64,000 nt of DNA, taken from the NCBI RefSeq assembly GCF_008039565.1, contig NZ_VDUX01000001.1, forward strand, positions 558,001-622,000. The letters are read 5' to 3'. A program made the position numbers and the translations under genes. Below are positions 14,237 to 22,793 of this stretch, piece by piece; position 1 is the stretch's first letter; every line of letters begins with the position of its first letter. This DNA is from Aeromicrobium terrae. Lineage in GTDB: Bacteria; Actinomycetota; Actinomycetes; Propionibacteriales; Nocardioidaceae. The notes beneath the pieces were generated by a model that did not search any database, had not been told where the DNA came from, and worked only from the letters and a program-made list of their open reading frames with translations.

Positions 14237-14388
14237 TGAATCCCCTGCTCTGGCGGTCGGTTTCGGGCGGGACGGGGCCAGGGATCGGCCCGTGTCAATC
14301 GTAGCCAGGGGCTCCGACAGAAACATTCCGAGCACATCTGCCGCCCACGGCCCGGCACCCCCGCCAGACGATGCGGCACGCTTGACCC

Positions 14389-15042
14389 ATGACGTACACC
14401 GGAGAGGTCGAGGTCGGCGGTCCGGCCGACACCCAGGAGGCCGGCGACCTGGTCATCACCAAGGTCGCGGTCGGCGAGATGTCCAACAACGCCTACCTGC
14501 TGCGGTGCGCGCTCACCGACGAGCAGGCACTCATCGACGCCGCGGCCGAGCCGGACCGTCTGCTCGAGCTGATCGGTGGTGGCGGCATCGCCCGGGTCGT
14601 CACGACGCACTGGCACCCGGACCACTGGCAGGCCCTGGCCGACGTCGTCGACGCCACCGGCGCCGAGACCGTGGCCAGCGGGATCGACGCCGAGCACATC
14701 CCGGTGCCGACGACCGCACCGGTGAGCGACGGTGCCCGCGTCCGCGTCGGGTCGTGCGAGCTCGAGGTCATCCACCTCACCGGCCACACCGACGGCTCGA
14801 TCGCCCTCGCCTACGACGACCCCGACGGCGTCGTCCACCTCTTCACCGGCGACTCGCTGTTCCCCGGCGGCGTCGGCAAGACGTGGTCGCCGGAGGACTT
14901 CGCCCGGCTCATCGACGACGTGGAGACCAAGCTGTTCGGCCGGTTCCCCGACGACACCTGGTTCTACCCGGGCCACGGCAACGACTCGACGCTCGGCGCC
15001 GAGCGCCCCCACCTGAAGGAGTGGCGCGAGCGCGGCTGGTAG
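14389..15042 (+). CDS. Metallo-beta-lactamase-fold hydrolase (glyoxalase II-like)
   Basis: 217 residues with all metal ligands of the MBL fold: THWHPDHW (HxHxDH), a later GHTDGSI histidine, the bridging Asp in [10 protein letters not shown] and the final His in FYPGHGNDS. This arrangement is typical of glyoxalase II-like thioester hydrolases with a two-metal site; the true substrate cannot be read from sequence. The ATG at 14389 follows a 152-bp intergenic region shared with uvrA, without an obvious strong ribosome site. The protein is cytosolic (no signal peptide). Confidence 0.87.
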   Translation: MTYTGEVEVGGPADTQEAGDLVITKVAVGEMSNNAYLLRCALTDEQALIDAAAEPDRLLELIGGGGIARVVTTHWHPDHWQALADVVDATGAETVASGIDAEHIPVPTTAPVSDGARVRVGSCELEVIHLTGHTDGSIALAYDDPDGVVHLFTGDSLFPGGVGKTWSPEDFARLIDDVETKLFGRFPDDTWFYPGHGNDSTLGAERPHLKEWRERGW

Positions 15043-15045
15043 TCC

Positions 15046-15435
15046 TCAGTGCTGCTGTTTGATCCCGTACGTCCGCCCGTCAGGTCCGCGGAAGTGACGC
15101 CACGAGTAGTTCAGCGGCTCGACGAAGTTGACGTCACCCAGCAGCTCGCAGCCCGATGCCTCGAGCTCGGCGGACGCGGCCTCGATGTCGTCGACCCGGA
15201 ACCCGAAGACGACGCCGTCATTCAGGCCCCACGGGCACATGCCCTCGGCCGCCTCGCTGGAAGATGTCGATGATCGAGCCGTTCGGCATGCCGAAGAGGC
15301 TCCAGCCCTCCATCTCGAGCATGGGTTCCCCCAGGCCCATGCTCTCGGACAGGAAGGTTCGCGTGGCGGCGAACGCGTCGGGTGGTCGAAACCTAGACCG
15401 GCAAGAGGTGTCGCGAGGGTTTCTGCAGGGATCGG
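15046..15435 (-). pseudogene. VOC/glyoxalase-family protein, frameshifted and without a clear start
   Basis: Two pieces of one VOC-family protein lie in different frames. The upstream piece reads FAATRTFLSESMGLG and continues through LFGMPNGSIIDIFQRGG; the downstream piece, open from about 15240, reads MCPWGLNDGVVFGFRVDDIE and ends FRGPDGRTYGIKQQH. Joining them needs a one-base indel around 15235-15260. Upstream, only the P450 stop codon (15436-15438) precedes the frame, and no ATG, GTG or TTG with a ribosome site is visible, so the gene also seems to lack a proper start. It is either a decayed gene or an assembly error in a GGCGGCCGAGGG-type run. It lies directly downstream of the P450. Confidence 0.7.
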
Positions 15436-16707
15436 TCAGAACCGGACCGGCAGCTCGTCGACGCCGTACACGAAGCTGAGCTGCCGGAAGCTCAGCTCCT
15501 CCTCCGGCTTGGCGAGCGCGAGGTCCGGGAACCGCTGGAACAGCCGCGGGAAGAGGATGCGCAGCTCCATGCGGGCCAGCTCGGCGCCGATGCAGCGGTG
15601 GATGCCGTGCCCGAACGCCAGGTGGCTGCTGGCCGGGACCCGCAGCGGGTCGAACGACTCGCCGTCCGGGCCGGCCGAGACCTCGTCGCGGTTGGCGCTC
15701 GACAGCGACGCGATCAGGACGTCGCCCTTGCGGATCGTCTGACCGAAGAGCTCCATGTCCTCCTTGGCGAATCGCGGGAACGCGACCTGGACGACGGCGA
15801 GGTAGCGCAACAGCTCCTCGACGACACGGTCGACGTCCTCCGGCGAGCCGTCCCGGACGAGCGCGACGTGCTCCGGGTTCCGCATCAGCACGATCGTGCC
15901 GAGCGCGATCATCCCGGCGGTGGTCTCGAACCCGCCGGTGAAGATGCCGTCGGCGAGGCCGGCGAGGTCGACGTCACTGATCTCCTCGCCCTCGTCGCGG
16001 ATGATCTGGCCGATCAGGCCGGCGCCCGGGTCCTCACGCTGGCGGGCGACCGCCTCGAACAGGAACTCGCGCTGCTCCGAGACGGCGCCGAACGCCGCCG
16101 CTCCCCCGGTGATGTCGAACCGCGCGCTGCCGAGCTTCTCGAACGCCTCGGACTCGAAGTCGCTGAGGCCGAGGAGGTGGCAGATGGTCTGGAACGGCAC
16201 TGGGAAGGCGAGGTGCTTGGCGAGGTCGACAGGAGAGCCGGCGGCCTCCATGGCGTCGAGGCCCGCGTCGACGATCTCGGCGACGTCCGGCTCCAGCCGG
16301 GCGAGGCGACGCATGGTGAACTCCGGCGTGACGATGCGCCGCAGGCGCGTGTGCAGCGGCGGGTCGGTGAAGCCGAGGCCGCCGATGTCGTCGGACGTGG
16401 CCGGGCCGTCGCCGGTGAACAGGTGACGGATGTCGTTGCTGTAGCTGTCGCGGTCGGTCAGGATCGCGCGCGACTCCTCGTACCCGCTGACCAGCCACAC
16501 CCGGAAGTCGAACGGCATGGGCAGGAGCGACAGCGGCGCGGTGCGCCGGAGCTCGGCCATGCGCGGGACAGGATCGGTGCCCTGGCGCTGGAGGGGGACC
16601 TTCGTGGGCTCCGGGATGAACGTGATGCGCGCCAGGTCGATGCCGCCCTTGCGCTGCAGCCGACGCATCGCGACTCGTCCGATCCAGCGGGCGACGCGTG
16701 TTCTCAT
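15436..16707 (-). CDS. Cytochrome P450
   Basis: 423-residue soluble bacterial P450. The heme-binding loop is FGHGIHRCIGAEL with Cys372 as thiolate ligand, the K-helix ExxR is EELLR, and the I-helix reads GGFETTAGM, where the usual AGxxTT begins with Gly instead of Ala. No fused reductase is present, so it needs external ferredoxin and reductase, neither of which is adjacent. The ATG at 16707 (MRTRVARWIGR) is chosen because upstream residues look non-coding; no strong ribosome site is seen, and a GTG pair 4-5 codons earlier is an alternative. Substrate unknown. It diverges from the amino-acid permease gene. Confidence 0.9.
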   Translation of the reverse strand: MRTRVARWIGRVAMRRLQRKGGIDLARITFIPEPTKVPLQRQGTDPVPRMAELRRTAPLSLLPMPFDFRVWLVSGYEESRAILTDRDSYSNDIRHLFTGDGPATSDDIGGLGFTDPPLHTRLRRIVTPEFTMRRLARLEPDVAEIVDAGLDAMEAAGSPVDLAKHLAFPVPFQTICHLLGLSDFESEAFEKLGSARFDITGGAAAFGAVSEQREFLFEAVARQREDPGAGLIGQIIRDEGEEISDVDLAGLADGIFTGGFETTAGMIALGTIVLMRNPEHVALVRDGSPEDVDRVVEELLRYLAVVQVAFPRFAKEDMELFGQTIRKGDVLIASLSSANRDEVSAGPDGESFDPLRVPASSHLAFGHGIHRCIGAELARMELRILFPRLFQRFPDLALAKPEEELSFRQLSFVYGVDELPVRF

Positions 16708-16804
16708 GTCCAGCACCACATAGAAAATACACGTCCGGTTGCAGGGTCCCGACGCACGGAGCAGGGTGTTGACAGCCCGACCGCCCTGCCACGGAAGGAC
16801 GCCC

Positions 16805-18205
16805 ATGAGCACCAGCACGAGCGAGCCGGAGACCACGGAGCTGCGACGGGTGATGGGACCGGGGCTGCTGCTCCTGTTCATCGTCGGCGACATCCTCGGC
16901 ACCGGCGTCTACGCCCTCACCGGGCAGGTGGCCGGCGAGGTGGGCGGCGCGGCGTGGCTGCCGTTCCTCATCGCGTTCGTCATCGCGACGTTGACGGCGC
17001 TGTCGTACCTGGAGCTGGTCACCAAGTACCCGAAGGCCGCCGGCGCCGCGCTCTACGTGCACAAGGCGTTCGGCGTGCACTTCTTCACCTTCATCGTCGC
17101 GTTCGCCGTGATGTGCTCCGGCATCACGTCCGCGGCGACCGCGTCGCAGGCGTTCGCCGCGAACCTGGCGGCGGGCGTCGAGTGGGAGGCGTCCAAGACG
17201 TCGATCATGCTGATGGCGCTGGCGTTCATGACTCTCGCGATGGCGATCAACCTGCGCGGCGTCAGCGAGAGCGTCAAGGCCAACGTGGTGCTCACCCTGA
17301 TCGAGCTGTCCGGTCTGGTGATCGTCATCCTGATCGGGTTCTGGGCGATCGGCGGGGGCGACGCCGACTTCTCCCGCGTCACCGCGTTCGACACCCCGGG
17401 CGACAAGAACGTCTTCGTCGCCATCACCACCGCGACGTCGCTGGCGTTCTTCGCGATGGTCGGCTTCGAGGACTCGGTCAACATGGCCGAGGAGACGCAG
17501 GAGCCGCGCAAGATCTTTCCGCGGATGATGCTCACCGGCCTGGGGATCACGGGCGCGATCTACGTCCTCGTCTCGATCTGCGCCGTGGCCCTGGTGCCGG
17601 TCGGCGACCTCGCGGGCAGCGACACCCCGCTCACCCTCGTCGTCGAGCGTGGCGCGCCGGACCTCCCGTTCGACCGGATCCTGCCGTTCATCTCGATGTT
17701 CGCCGTCGCCAACTCGGCGCTGATCAACATGCTGATGGCGAGCCGGCTGCTCTACGGCATGGCCAACCAGGGCGTCCTGCCGCACGCGCTCGCGAAGGTG
17801 CACGAGCAGCGGCGCACGCCGTGGGCGGCCATCCTGTTCACCACGGGCCTGGCCTTCGCGCTGATCGTCTACGTCTCCTACGCGAGCGCCGACGCGGTCG
17901 AGGTCCTCGGCGGCACCACGGCGCTGCTCCTGCTGGCCGTCTTCGCCGTCGTGAACGGCGCGGTGCTGGTGCTCCGGCGCGAGCGGGTCGACCGCGACCA
18001 CTTCCGCACCCACACCGCCATCGCCGTGGCGGGAGCGGTCGCGTGCCTCTACCTCGTCACGCCGTTGTCCGGCCGCGACGCGGAGCAGTACGAGATCGCC
18101 GGGCTCCTGCTCCTGCTCGGCGTCGTCCTCTCCGTGCCCGTCTACCTGCTCCGCCGCAAGCACGGCGAAGAGGTGGGCATCAGCGAGCCCGACGCGCTGT
18201 CCTGA
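16805..18205 (+). CDS. APC-superfamily amino acid permease
   Basis: 466-residue membrane protein with about 12 hydrophobic segments and the APC N-terminal signature (GPGLLLLFIVGDILGTGVYALTG), where the conserved GxG(I/V) stretch binds the substrate backbone. It also contains FFAMVGFEDSVNMAEETQEPRKIFP, the usual conserved loop of this family. The start ATG at 16805 follows GGAAGGA; 22 further in-frame codons upstream are unlikely. A TTGACA at 16772-16777 could be the -35 box of its promoter. Transports amino acids or related amines by cation symport or exchange; the substrate cannot be told. Ends 4 bp before the convergent TerC gene. Confidence 0.88.
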   Translation: MSTSTSEPETTELRRVMGPGLLLLFIVGDILGTGVYALTGQVAGEVGGAAWLPFLIAFVIATLTALSYLELVTKYPKAAGAALYVHKAFGVHFFTFIVAFAVMCSGITSAATASQAFAANLAAGVEWEASKTSIMLMALAFMTLAMAINLRGVSESVKANVVLTLIELSGLVIVILIGFWAIGGGDADFSRVTAFDTPGDKNVFVAITTATSLAFFAMVGFEDSVNMAEETQEPRKIFPRMMLTGLGITGAIYVLVSICAVALVPVGDLAGSDTPLTLVVERGAPDLPFDRILPFISMFAVANSALINMLMASRLLYGMANQGVLPHALAKVHEQRRTPWAAILFTTGLAFALIVYVSYASADAVEVLGGTTALLLLAVFAVVNGAVLVLRRERVDRDHFRTHTAIAVAGAVACLYLVTPLSGRDAEQYEIAGLLLLLGVVLSVPVYLLRRKHGEEVGISEPDALS

Positions 18206-18209
18206 CGGG

Positions 18210-19178
18210 TCAGTCGGTCTCGGCGACGCGCGTCTTGTAGAGGCTCGCCCCCGCCGTGATCACCAGCGTCACCACGATCACGCCGAGGCTCAGCAGCGTC
18301 GGGATCTCCCAGACCGGGACGTGCTCGCCGCCGTTGATGAACGGGACCTCGTTCTCGTGCAGCGCGTGGAGGACGAGCTTGACGCCGATGAACAGCAGGA
18401 TGAACGCCAGGCCCTGCGAGAGGTAGACGAGGCGCTTCATCAGGTCACCGAGCAGGAAGTACAGCTGCCGCAGGCCCATCAGGGCGAAGACGTTCGCGGT
18501 GAACACCAGGTACGGCTCCTTCGTGAGGCCGTAGATCGCCGGGATGGAGTCGAGCGCGAAGATCAGGTCGGTGGTGCCGAGCGCCAGGATCACCAGGAAC
18601 ATCGGCGTCATCAGGCGCTTGCTGCCCTCCTTGACGTACAGCTTCAGCCCGGCCCAGCGGTCGGTGGTGTTCAGGTACGTGCGGGCGAAGCGGACCACCG
18701 CGTTGTCGCCGTCGTCGTCGTGGTCGGTGTCCCGGCCCAGCGTCCAGGCGGTGTACACGAGGAACGCGCCGAAGATGTAGAAGATCCAGGAGAACTGCTC
18801 GATCGCCACGGCGCCCAGGGCGATGAAGATGCCGCGGAAGATCAGCGCCAGGACGATGCCCACCAGCAGGGCCTCCTGCTGGTACTTCCTGGGCACGTTG
18901 AAGCTGGCCATGATGATGATGAAGATGAACAGGTTGTCGACCGACAGGGAGTACTCGGTCAGCCACCCGGCGTAGAACTCGATGCCGTAGTCGTGGCCGT
19001 GGAAGTTCCACACCCAGATGCCGAACGCGACGGCGAGGCCCACGTAGACGGAGAGCGCGATGGCGCACTCGCGCATCGTGGGCTCGTGCGGCCTGCGAGC
19101 CACGACCACCACGTCGAACAGCAGCACCGCGATGGTGACGCCGAGGGTGATGGCCCACTCGAGCTGGGAAACGTCCAT
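18210..19178 (-). CDS. TerC/Alx-family membrane protein, probable Mn2+ exporter
   Basis: 322 residues with about eight membrane segments and the TerC-family conserved acidic positions (EYSLSVDNLFIF, FALDSIPAIYGLT). Members such as Alx and the Bacillus YkoY/YceF proteins export manganese, some loading exoenzymes. The ATG at 19178 is preceded by CGGAGG, which also takes part in the upstream manganese riboswitch (see 19186-19307). Gene and riboswitch together support a manganese homeostasis role more firmly than tellurite resistance, the historical name. Confidence 0.92.
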   Translation of the reverse strand: MDVSQLEWAITLGVTIAVLLFDVVVVARRPHEPTMRECAIALSVYVGLAVAFGIWVWNFHGHDYGIEFYAGWLTEYSLSVDNLFIFIIIMASFNVPRKYQQEALLVGIVLALIFRGIFIALGAVAIEQFSWIFYIFGAFLVYTAWTLGRDTDHDDDGDNAVVRFARTYLNTTDRWAGLKLYVKEGSKRLMTPMFLVILALGTTDLIFALDSIPAIYGLTKEPYLVFTANVFALMGLRQLYFLLGDLMKRLVYLSQGLAFILLFIGVKLVLHALHENEVPFINGGEHVPVWEIPTLLSLGVIVVTLVITAGASLYKTRVAETD

Positions 19179-19185
19179 GAAGGAT

Positions 19186-19307
19186 CCTCCGGGTCGTGAA
19201 TGACTCCGGAGGTCTCTTCCGCTGCCTCAGCAGCCCATGGCACCGGACGGTCGATGGGACCGACGTGATGACGACACCGTGGCGAAGGAATACTCCCCTC
19301 CGCGGAC
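19186..19307 (-). promoter_or_regulatory. yybP-ykoY manganese riboswitch controlling the TerC gene
   Basis: On the minus strand the leader has the two conserved loop sequences of this family: CGGAGGGGAGTA at the 5' side (plus 19291-19302) and AAGAGACCTCCG at the 3' side (plus 19207-19218). P1 is formed by CGGAGG (19297-19302) with CCTCCG (19207-19212). The TerC ribosome site (19186-19192, CCGGAGG) can pair with the same CCTCCGG, so P1 and a ribosome-site hairpin are mutually exclusive. This predicts that Mn2+ binding stabilises P1, frees the ribosome site and turns translation on. The three-way-junction stems between the loops are plausible but not traced base by base. Confidence 0.78.
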
Positions 19308-19319
19308 CATCCTGTCAGA

Positions 19320-19895
19320 TCAGTCGAAGGACGACGCGATGGCGTCCAGCCGCTGGCGGTACGCCGCCCAGTCGACGGTGGGGATGTTGTCGTTGGTGAC
19401 GGTGAGGCCGATGGCCCCGTCAACGGTCTCGCGCACGATGTCGGCGTGGCCGGCGTGCCGGCTGAGGTCGACGATCGTGTGCAGCGTGATGCGGTGCAGG
19501 GTGACGCTCCGTCGCTCGGCGGGCCACCACGGGACCTCGGCGACCGCGTCGAGCGGGAGCTCGTCCAGCGTGGCGTCGTCGTGCGCCCAGGCCTGGCGGT
19601 AGAGGTCGACGACGTCGGCCATCGACTCGTCCTCGGTGGCGAAGAAGTCGAAGTTCGGCTCCTCCTCCAGCTGCTCGTCCGTCCACGCGAGCGCCGGGAA
19701 CGGGCGGCCCCAGATCTCGCCCAGGTAGCCGGACTCGGTGAACGCCGCATGCTTGACCAGGCCGAGCAGGTTGGTGCCGGTGGGCGTCATCGGCCGGCGC
19801 ACCTGGCTCTCGGTGAGACCCTCGAGCTTCCACAGCAGCGCCTCACGGCACTGCTGCAGGTAGTGGTGCAGCGCGTCGGCCTCGGGCGACCTCAC
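19320..19895 (-). CDS. DinB-family (DUF664-type) protein
   Basis: 191 residues of mainly helical DinB/YfiT-like fold. Putative metal-ligand histidines occur in LVKHAAFTES and LSRHAGHADIVRE, the typical positions of DUF664 proteins, which are thought to be thiol-dependent (mycothiol) transferases in actinobacteria. The GTG at 19895 lies one base after the uvrB stop, so the two are transcribed together; a functional link to repair is not known and DinB here is not the DNA polymerase IV of the same name. The gene ends just upstream of the TerC riboswitch. Confidence 0.82.
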   Translation of the reverse strand: MRSPEADALHHYLQQCREALLWKLEGLTESQVRRPMTPTGTNLLGLVKHAAFTESGYLGEIWGRPFPALAWTDEQLEEEPNFDFFATEDESMADVVDLYRQAWAHDDATLDELPLDAVAEVPWWPAERRSVTLHRITLHTIVDLSRHAGHADIVRETVDGAIGLTVTNDNIPTVDWAAYRQRLDAIASSFD

Positions 19896-19896
19896 G

Positions 19897-21981
19897 TCAG
19901 ACGCCTGCCTCGATCATGGATCGCAGCTCCTTCTTGAGGTCGCCGATCTCGTCGCGCAGCCGGGCCGCGACCTCGAACTGCAGCTCGGCGGCCGCGGCGT
20001 GCATCTGGTCGCTGAGCGTGTCGATGAGGTCGGCCAGCTCGCCGGACGGGAGGTCGGCGAGGTCTTTGGTGTGCTGGCCCAGCGGGACCGGCGCGCCCTT
20101 GCGGCGGCGGTCGCCGGTGGCGGCCAGCAGCTTGGACGTGTCGGCGTCCTCGCGGGCCAGGAGGTCGGTGATGTCGCCGATCTTCTTGCGCAGCGGGGTG
20201 GGGTCGATGCCGTGCTCGAGGTTGTAGGCCAGCTGCTTCTCGCGGCGTCGGTTGGTCTCGTCGATGGCCGACGCCATGGAGTCGGTGACGGTGTCGGCGT
20301 ACATGATCACCTGGCCGGAGACGTTGCGCGCCGCGCGGCCGATGGTCTGGATCAGCGACCGGCCGGAGCGCAGGAAGCCCTCCTTGTCGGCGTCGAGGAT
20401 GGCCACCAGGCTCACCTCGGGAAGGTCGAGACCCTCGCGGAGCAGGTTGATGCCGACGAGGACGTCGTACTCCCCCATCCGCAGCTCGCGCAGCAGCTCG
20501 ACGCGGCGCAACGTGTCGACCTCGCTGTGCAGGTACCGGGTGCGGATGCCGGCCTCGAGGAGGTAGTCCGTGAGGTCCTCGGACATCTTCTTGGTGAGCG
20601 TGGTGACGAGGACGCGCTCGTTCTTCTCCGTGCGAGCGCGGATCTGCGCGATGAGGTCGTCGATCTGCCCCTTGGTGGGCTTGACCACGACCTCGGGGTC
20701 GATGAGCCCGGTGGGGCGGATGATCTGCTCGACGACGTCGCCCTCGACCTTGCCCATCTCGTACGGACCGGGCGTGGCGGAGAGGTAGACCGTCTGGCCG
20801 ATCCGGTCCAGGAACTCGCTCCACGTGAGCGGCCGGTTGTCCATGGCGCTCGGCAGCCGGAAGCCGTGCTCGACCAACGTGCGCTTGCGGGACATGTCGC
20901 CTTCGTACATCGCGCCGATCTGCGGGATGGTCACGTGCGACTCGTCGACGACCAGCACGAAGTCCTCGGGGAAGTAGTCGAGGAGGCAGTTGGGCGCCGA
21001 GCCGGGCGCGCGGCCGTCCATGTGTCGCGAGTAGTTCTCGATGCCGGCGCACGTGCCGACCTGCTGCATCATCTCCAGGTCGTAGGTGGTGCGCATGCGC
21101 AGCCGCTGCGCCTCCAGCAGCTTGCCCTCGCGCTCCAGCTCCGCCAGCCGCTCGGCCAGCTCGTCCTGGATGGTGTCGATCGCGCGCGCCATGGTCTCCG
21201 CACCCGCCGAGTAGTGCGTGGCGGCGCCGACGTACAGCTCGGTGTCCTCGCTCAGCACCTCGCCGGTGAGCGGGTGCAGCGTCATCAGCCGCTCGATCTC
21301 GTCGCCGAAGAACTCGATCCGGACCGCCAGCTCCTGGTAGACGGGGAAGATCTCGACGGTGTCGCCCTTCACCCGGAACGTGCCGCGCGTGGACGTGACG
21401 TCGTTGCGGACGTACTGGCCCTGCACGAGCGTCCGGAGCAGGTGGTCGCGCGACATCTCCTCGCCGACGCGGAAGCCGATCATGCGGTCCAGGTACTCCT
21501 GGGCGGAGCCCAGGCCGTAGATGCACGAGACGGTGGCGACCACGATGACGTCGCGCCGGGTGAGCAGGGACCACGTGGCCGAGTGCCGGAGACGTTCGAC
21601 CTCGTCGTTCACCGAGGAGTCCTTCTCGATGTACGTGTCCGTCTGCGGGACGTACGCCTCAGGCTGGTAGTAGTCGTAGTACGAGACGAAGTACTCGACC
21701 GCGTTGTTCGGGAGCAGCTCGCGGAGCTCGTTGGCGAACTGGGCCGCCAGGGTCTTGTTGGGCAGCATCACCAGCATCGGGCGCTGCAGGCGCTCGGCCA
21801 GCCAGGCGGTGGTGGCGGTCTTGCCGGTGCCGGTGGCGCCCATGAGGACGACGTCCTGGACGCCGCCGCTGATCCGGCGGTCGAGCTCCGCGATGGCCGC
21901 GGGCTGGTCGCCGGCGGGCTGGTACTCGGAGACGACCTCGAACGGCGCCACCTGACGATTGAGCTCGGAGATCGGTCGCAT
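19897..21981 (-). CDS. uvrB: Excinuclease ABC subunit B
   Basis: Helicase-like subunit that verifies damage after UvrA loading and recruits UvrC. The 694-residue protein begins [20 protein letters not shown], has Walker [12 protein letters not shown], the beta-hairpin region with [12 protein letters not shown], helicase motifs including [15 protein letters not shown], and a C-terminal UVR domain ([18 protein letters not shown]) that contacts UvrC. The ATG at 21981 is preceded by GGAAGGA, and the open frame upstream of it overlaps the divergent TetR gene and is not coding. Confidence 0.97.
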   Translation of the reverse strand: MRPISELNRQVAPFEVVSEYQPAGDQPAAIAELDRRISGGVQDVVLMGATGTGKTATTAWLAERLQRPMLVMLPNKTLAAQFANELRELLPNNAVEYFVSYYDYYQPEAYVPQTDTYIEKDSSVNDEVERLRHSATWSLLTRRDVIVVATVSCIYGLGSAQEYLDRMIGFRVGEEMSRDHLLRTLVQGQYVRNDVTSTRGTFRVKGDTVEIFPVYQELAVRIEFFGDEIERLMTLHPLTGEVLSEDTELYVGAATHYSAGAETMARAIDTIQDELAERLAELEREGKLLEAQRLRMRTTYDLEMMQQVGTCAGIENYSRHMDGRAPGSAPNCLLDYFPEDFVLVVDESHVTIPQIGAMYEGDMSRKRTLVEHGFRLPSAMDNRPLTWSEFLDRIGQTVYLSATPGPYEMGKVEGDVVEQIIRPTGLIDPEVVVKPTKGQIDDLIAQIRARTEKNERVLVTTLTKKMSEDLTDYLLEAGIRTRYLHSEVDTLRRVELLRELRMGEYDVLVGINLLREGLDLPEVSLVAILDADKEGFLRSGRSLIQTIGRAARNVSGQVIMYADTVTDSMASAIDETNRRREKQLAYNLEHGIDPTPLRKKIGDITDLLAREDADTSKLLAATGDRRRKGAPVPLGQHTKDLADLPSGELADLIDTLSDQMHAAAAELQFEVAARLRDEIGDLKKELRSMIEAGV

Positions 21982-22027
21982 GATCCTTCCAGCGTACGGT
22001 CCGGTTCCGACACTCCGCAGCGCCGAA

Positions 22028-22055
22028 GAACCGGAAACAGGTTCCACTAGGCTGG
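22028..22055 (+). promoter_or_regulatory. Candidate TetR operator and -10 between uvrB and tetR
   Basis: The inverted repeat GAACC (22028-22032), 7 bp, GGTTC (22040-22044) is followed by CACTAGGCT, whose TAGGCT could be the -10 of the tetR gene about 8 bp before its ATG. Position and symmetry suit autorepression by the TetR protein encoded next to it. The spacing does not fit the actinobacterial LexA box (GAAC-N4-GTTC), so SOS control of uvrB through this element is not supported. Confidence 0.4.
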
Positions 22056-22059
22056 TGGC

Positions 22060-22722
22060 ATGCCGACGACCGACCGTCGGGCGGCCCGGACGCAGGAGAT
22101 CCTTGCGGCCACTCGTCGCCTCTTCGACGAACGCGGAGTCCGCGACGCCCAGATCGAGGACATCGCCCGCGCCGTCGGGATCAACCGCGCCATCATCTAC
22201 CGGCACTTCTCCGGCAAGGAGGAGCTGTTCGCGATGACGCTGGTCGGCTACCTCCGCGAGGTGGAGCAGGCCCTCGGCGCCGCAGCCGCCAGCTCGGTCC
22301 AGCCGCCGCAGCGCCTTGAGGCGATCGTGCGGGCGTTCCTGGAGTACGGCGAGCGGCACCCGGCGTTCGTCGACTGCGCGCAGACGTTGCTGCGTCGTCG
22401 CGGCGACGAGCTGCTCGAGGAGGTCAGCCAGGACGTCATGGTCCAGCTCGGCAGCTCGATGACCTCCTGCATGGCGCACCTGATCGACGTGATCGAGGAC
22501 GGCACCAAGAACGGCGACTTCGACGTCCACGACCCGGTGCTGCTGGCCAACATCTTCTACACGCAGGCGCTCGGCGTCCTGAACCTCGCGACGCTGCAGA
22601 TGTCGGTCCGGGAGCGCGTGCCGGGCCACCCGGGCTTCGACCCGGTGCCGTTCGAGGAGGTCAAGACGTACGTCGTCCGGACCGCCCTGGCCATGGCGCA
22701 GGGCCCGGCTCGCGCCACCTGA
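22060..22722 (+). CDS. TetR/AcrR-family transcriptional regulator
   Basis: 220 residues. The N-terminal 60 residues are a TetR helix-turn-helix: [43 protein letters not shown]. The C-terminal domain is all-helical and would bind an unidentified ligand. The gene diverges from uvrB and converges with the fadA2-like thiolase gene; the regulator may control that lipid block or itself, but nothing in the sequence proves either. A palindrome just upstream is a good autoregulatory site. Confidence 0.9.
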   Translation: MPTTDRRAARTQEILAATRRLFDERGVRDAQIEDIARAVGINRAIIYRHFSGKEELFAMTLVGYLREVEQALGAAAASSVQPPQRLEAIVRAFLEYGERHPAFVDCAQTLLRRRGDELLEEVSQDVMVQLGSSMTSCMAHLIDVIEDGTKNGDFDVHDPVLLANIFYTQALGVLNLATLQMSVRERVPGHPGFDPVPFEEVKTYVVRTALAMAQGPARAT

Positions 22723-22723
22723 A

Positions 22724-22790
22724 CGCGCTGAGCGTGACGTTTTCGCCCTGAATATCGGGATTCAACGGCGAAAACGTCACGCCCAGCGCG
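22724..22790. terminator. Near-perfect 24-bp inverted repeat filling a convergent gap
   Basis: Arms at 22724-22747 and 22767-22790 match at 23 of 24 positions around a 19-nt loop that itself holds a small GAAT/ATTC stem. It exactly fills the space between the tetR stop (22722) and the thiolase stop (22794), where a bidirectional terminator is expected. There is no T tract, so termination would not be of the classical intrinsic type. A related sequence occurs after sepH at 62023-62073. Confidence 0.6.
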
Positions 22791-22793
22791 GAC

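Noticed and set aside
22028..22044. LexA (SOS) box upstream of uvrB
   Set aside because: GAACC and GGTTC are separated by 7 bp, while the actinobacterial SOS box needs GAAC-N4-GTTC; other LexA-like sites were not seen before uvrA, uvrB or uvrC.
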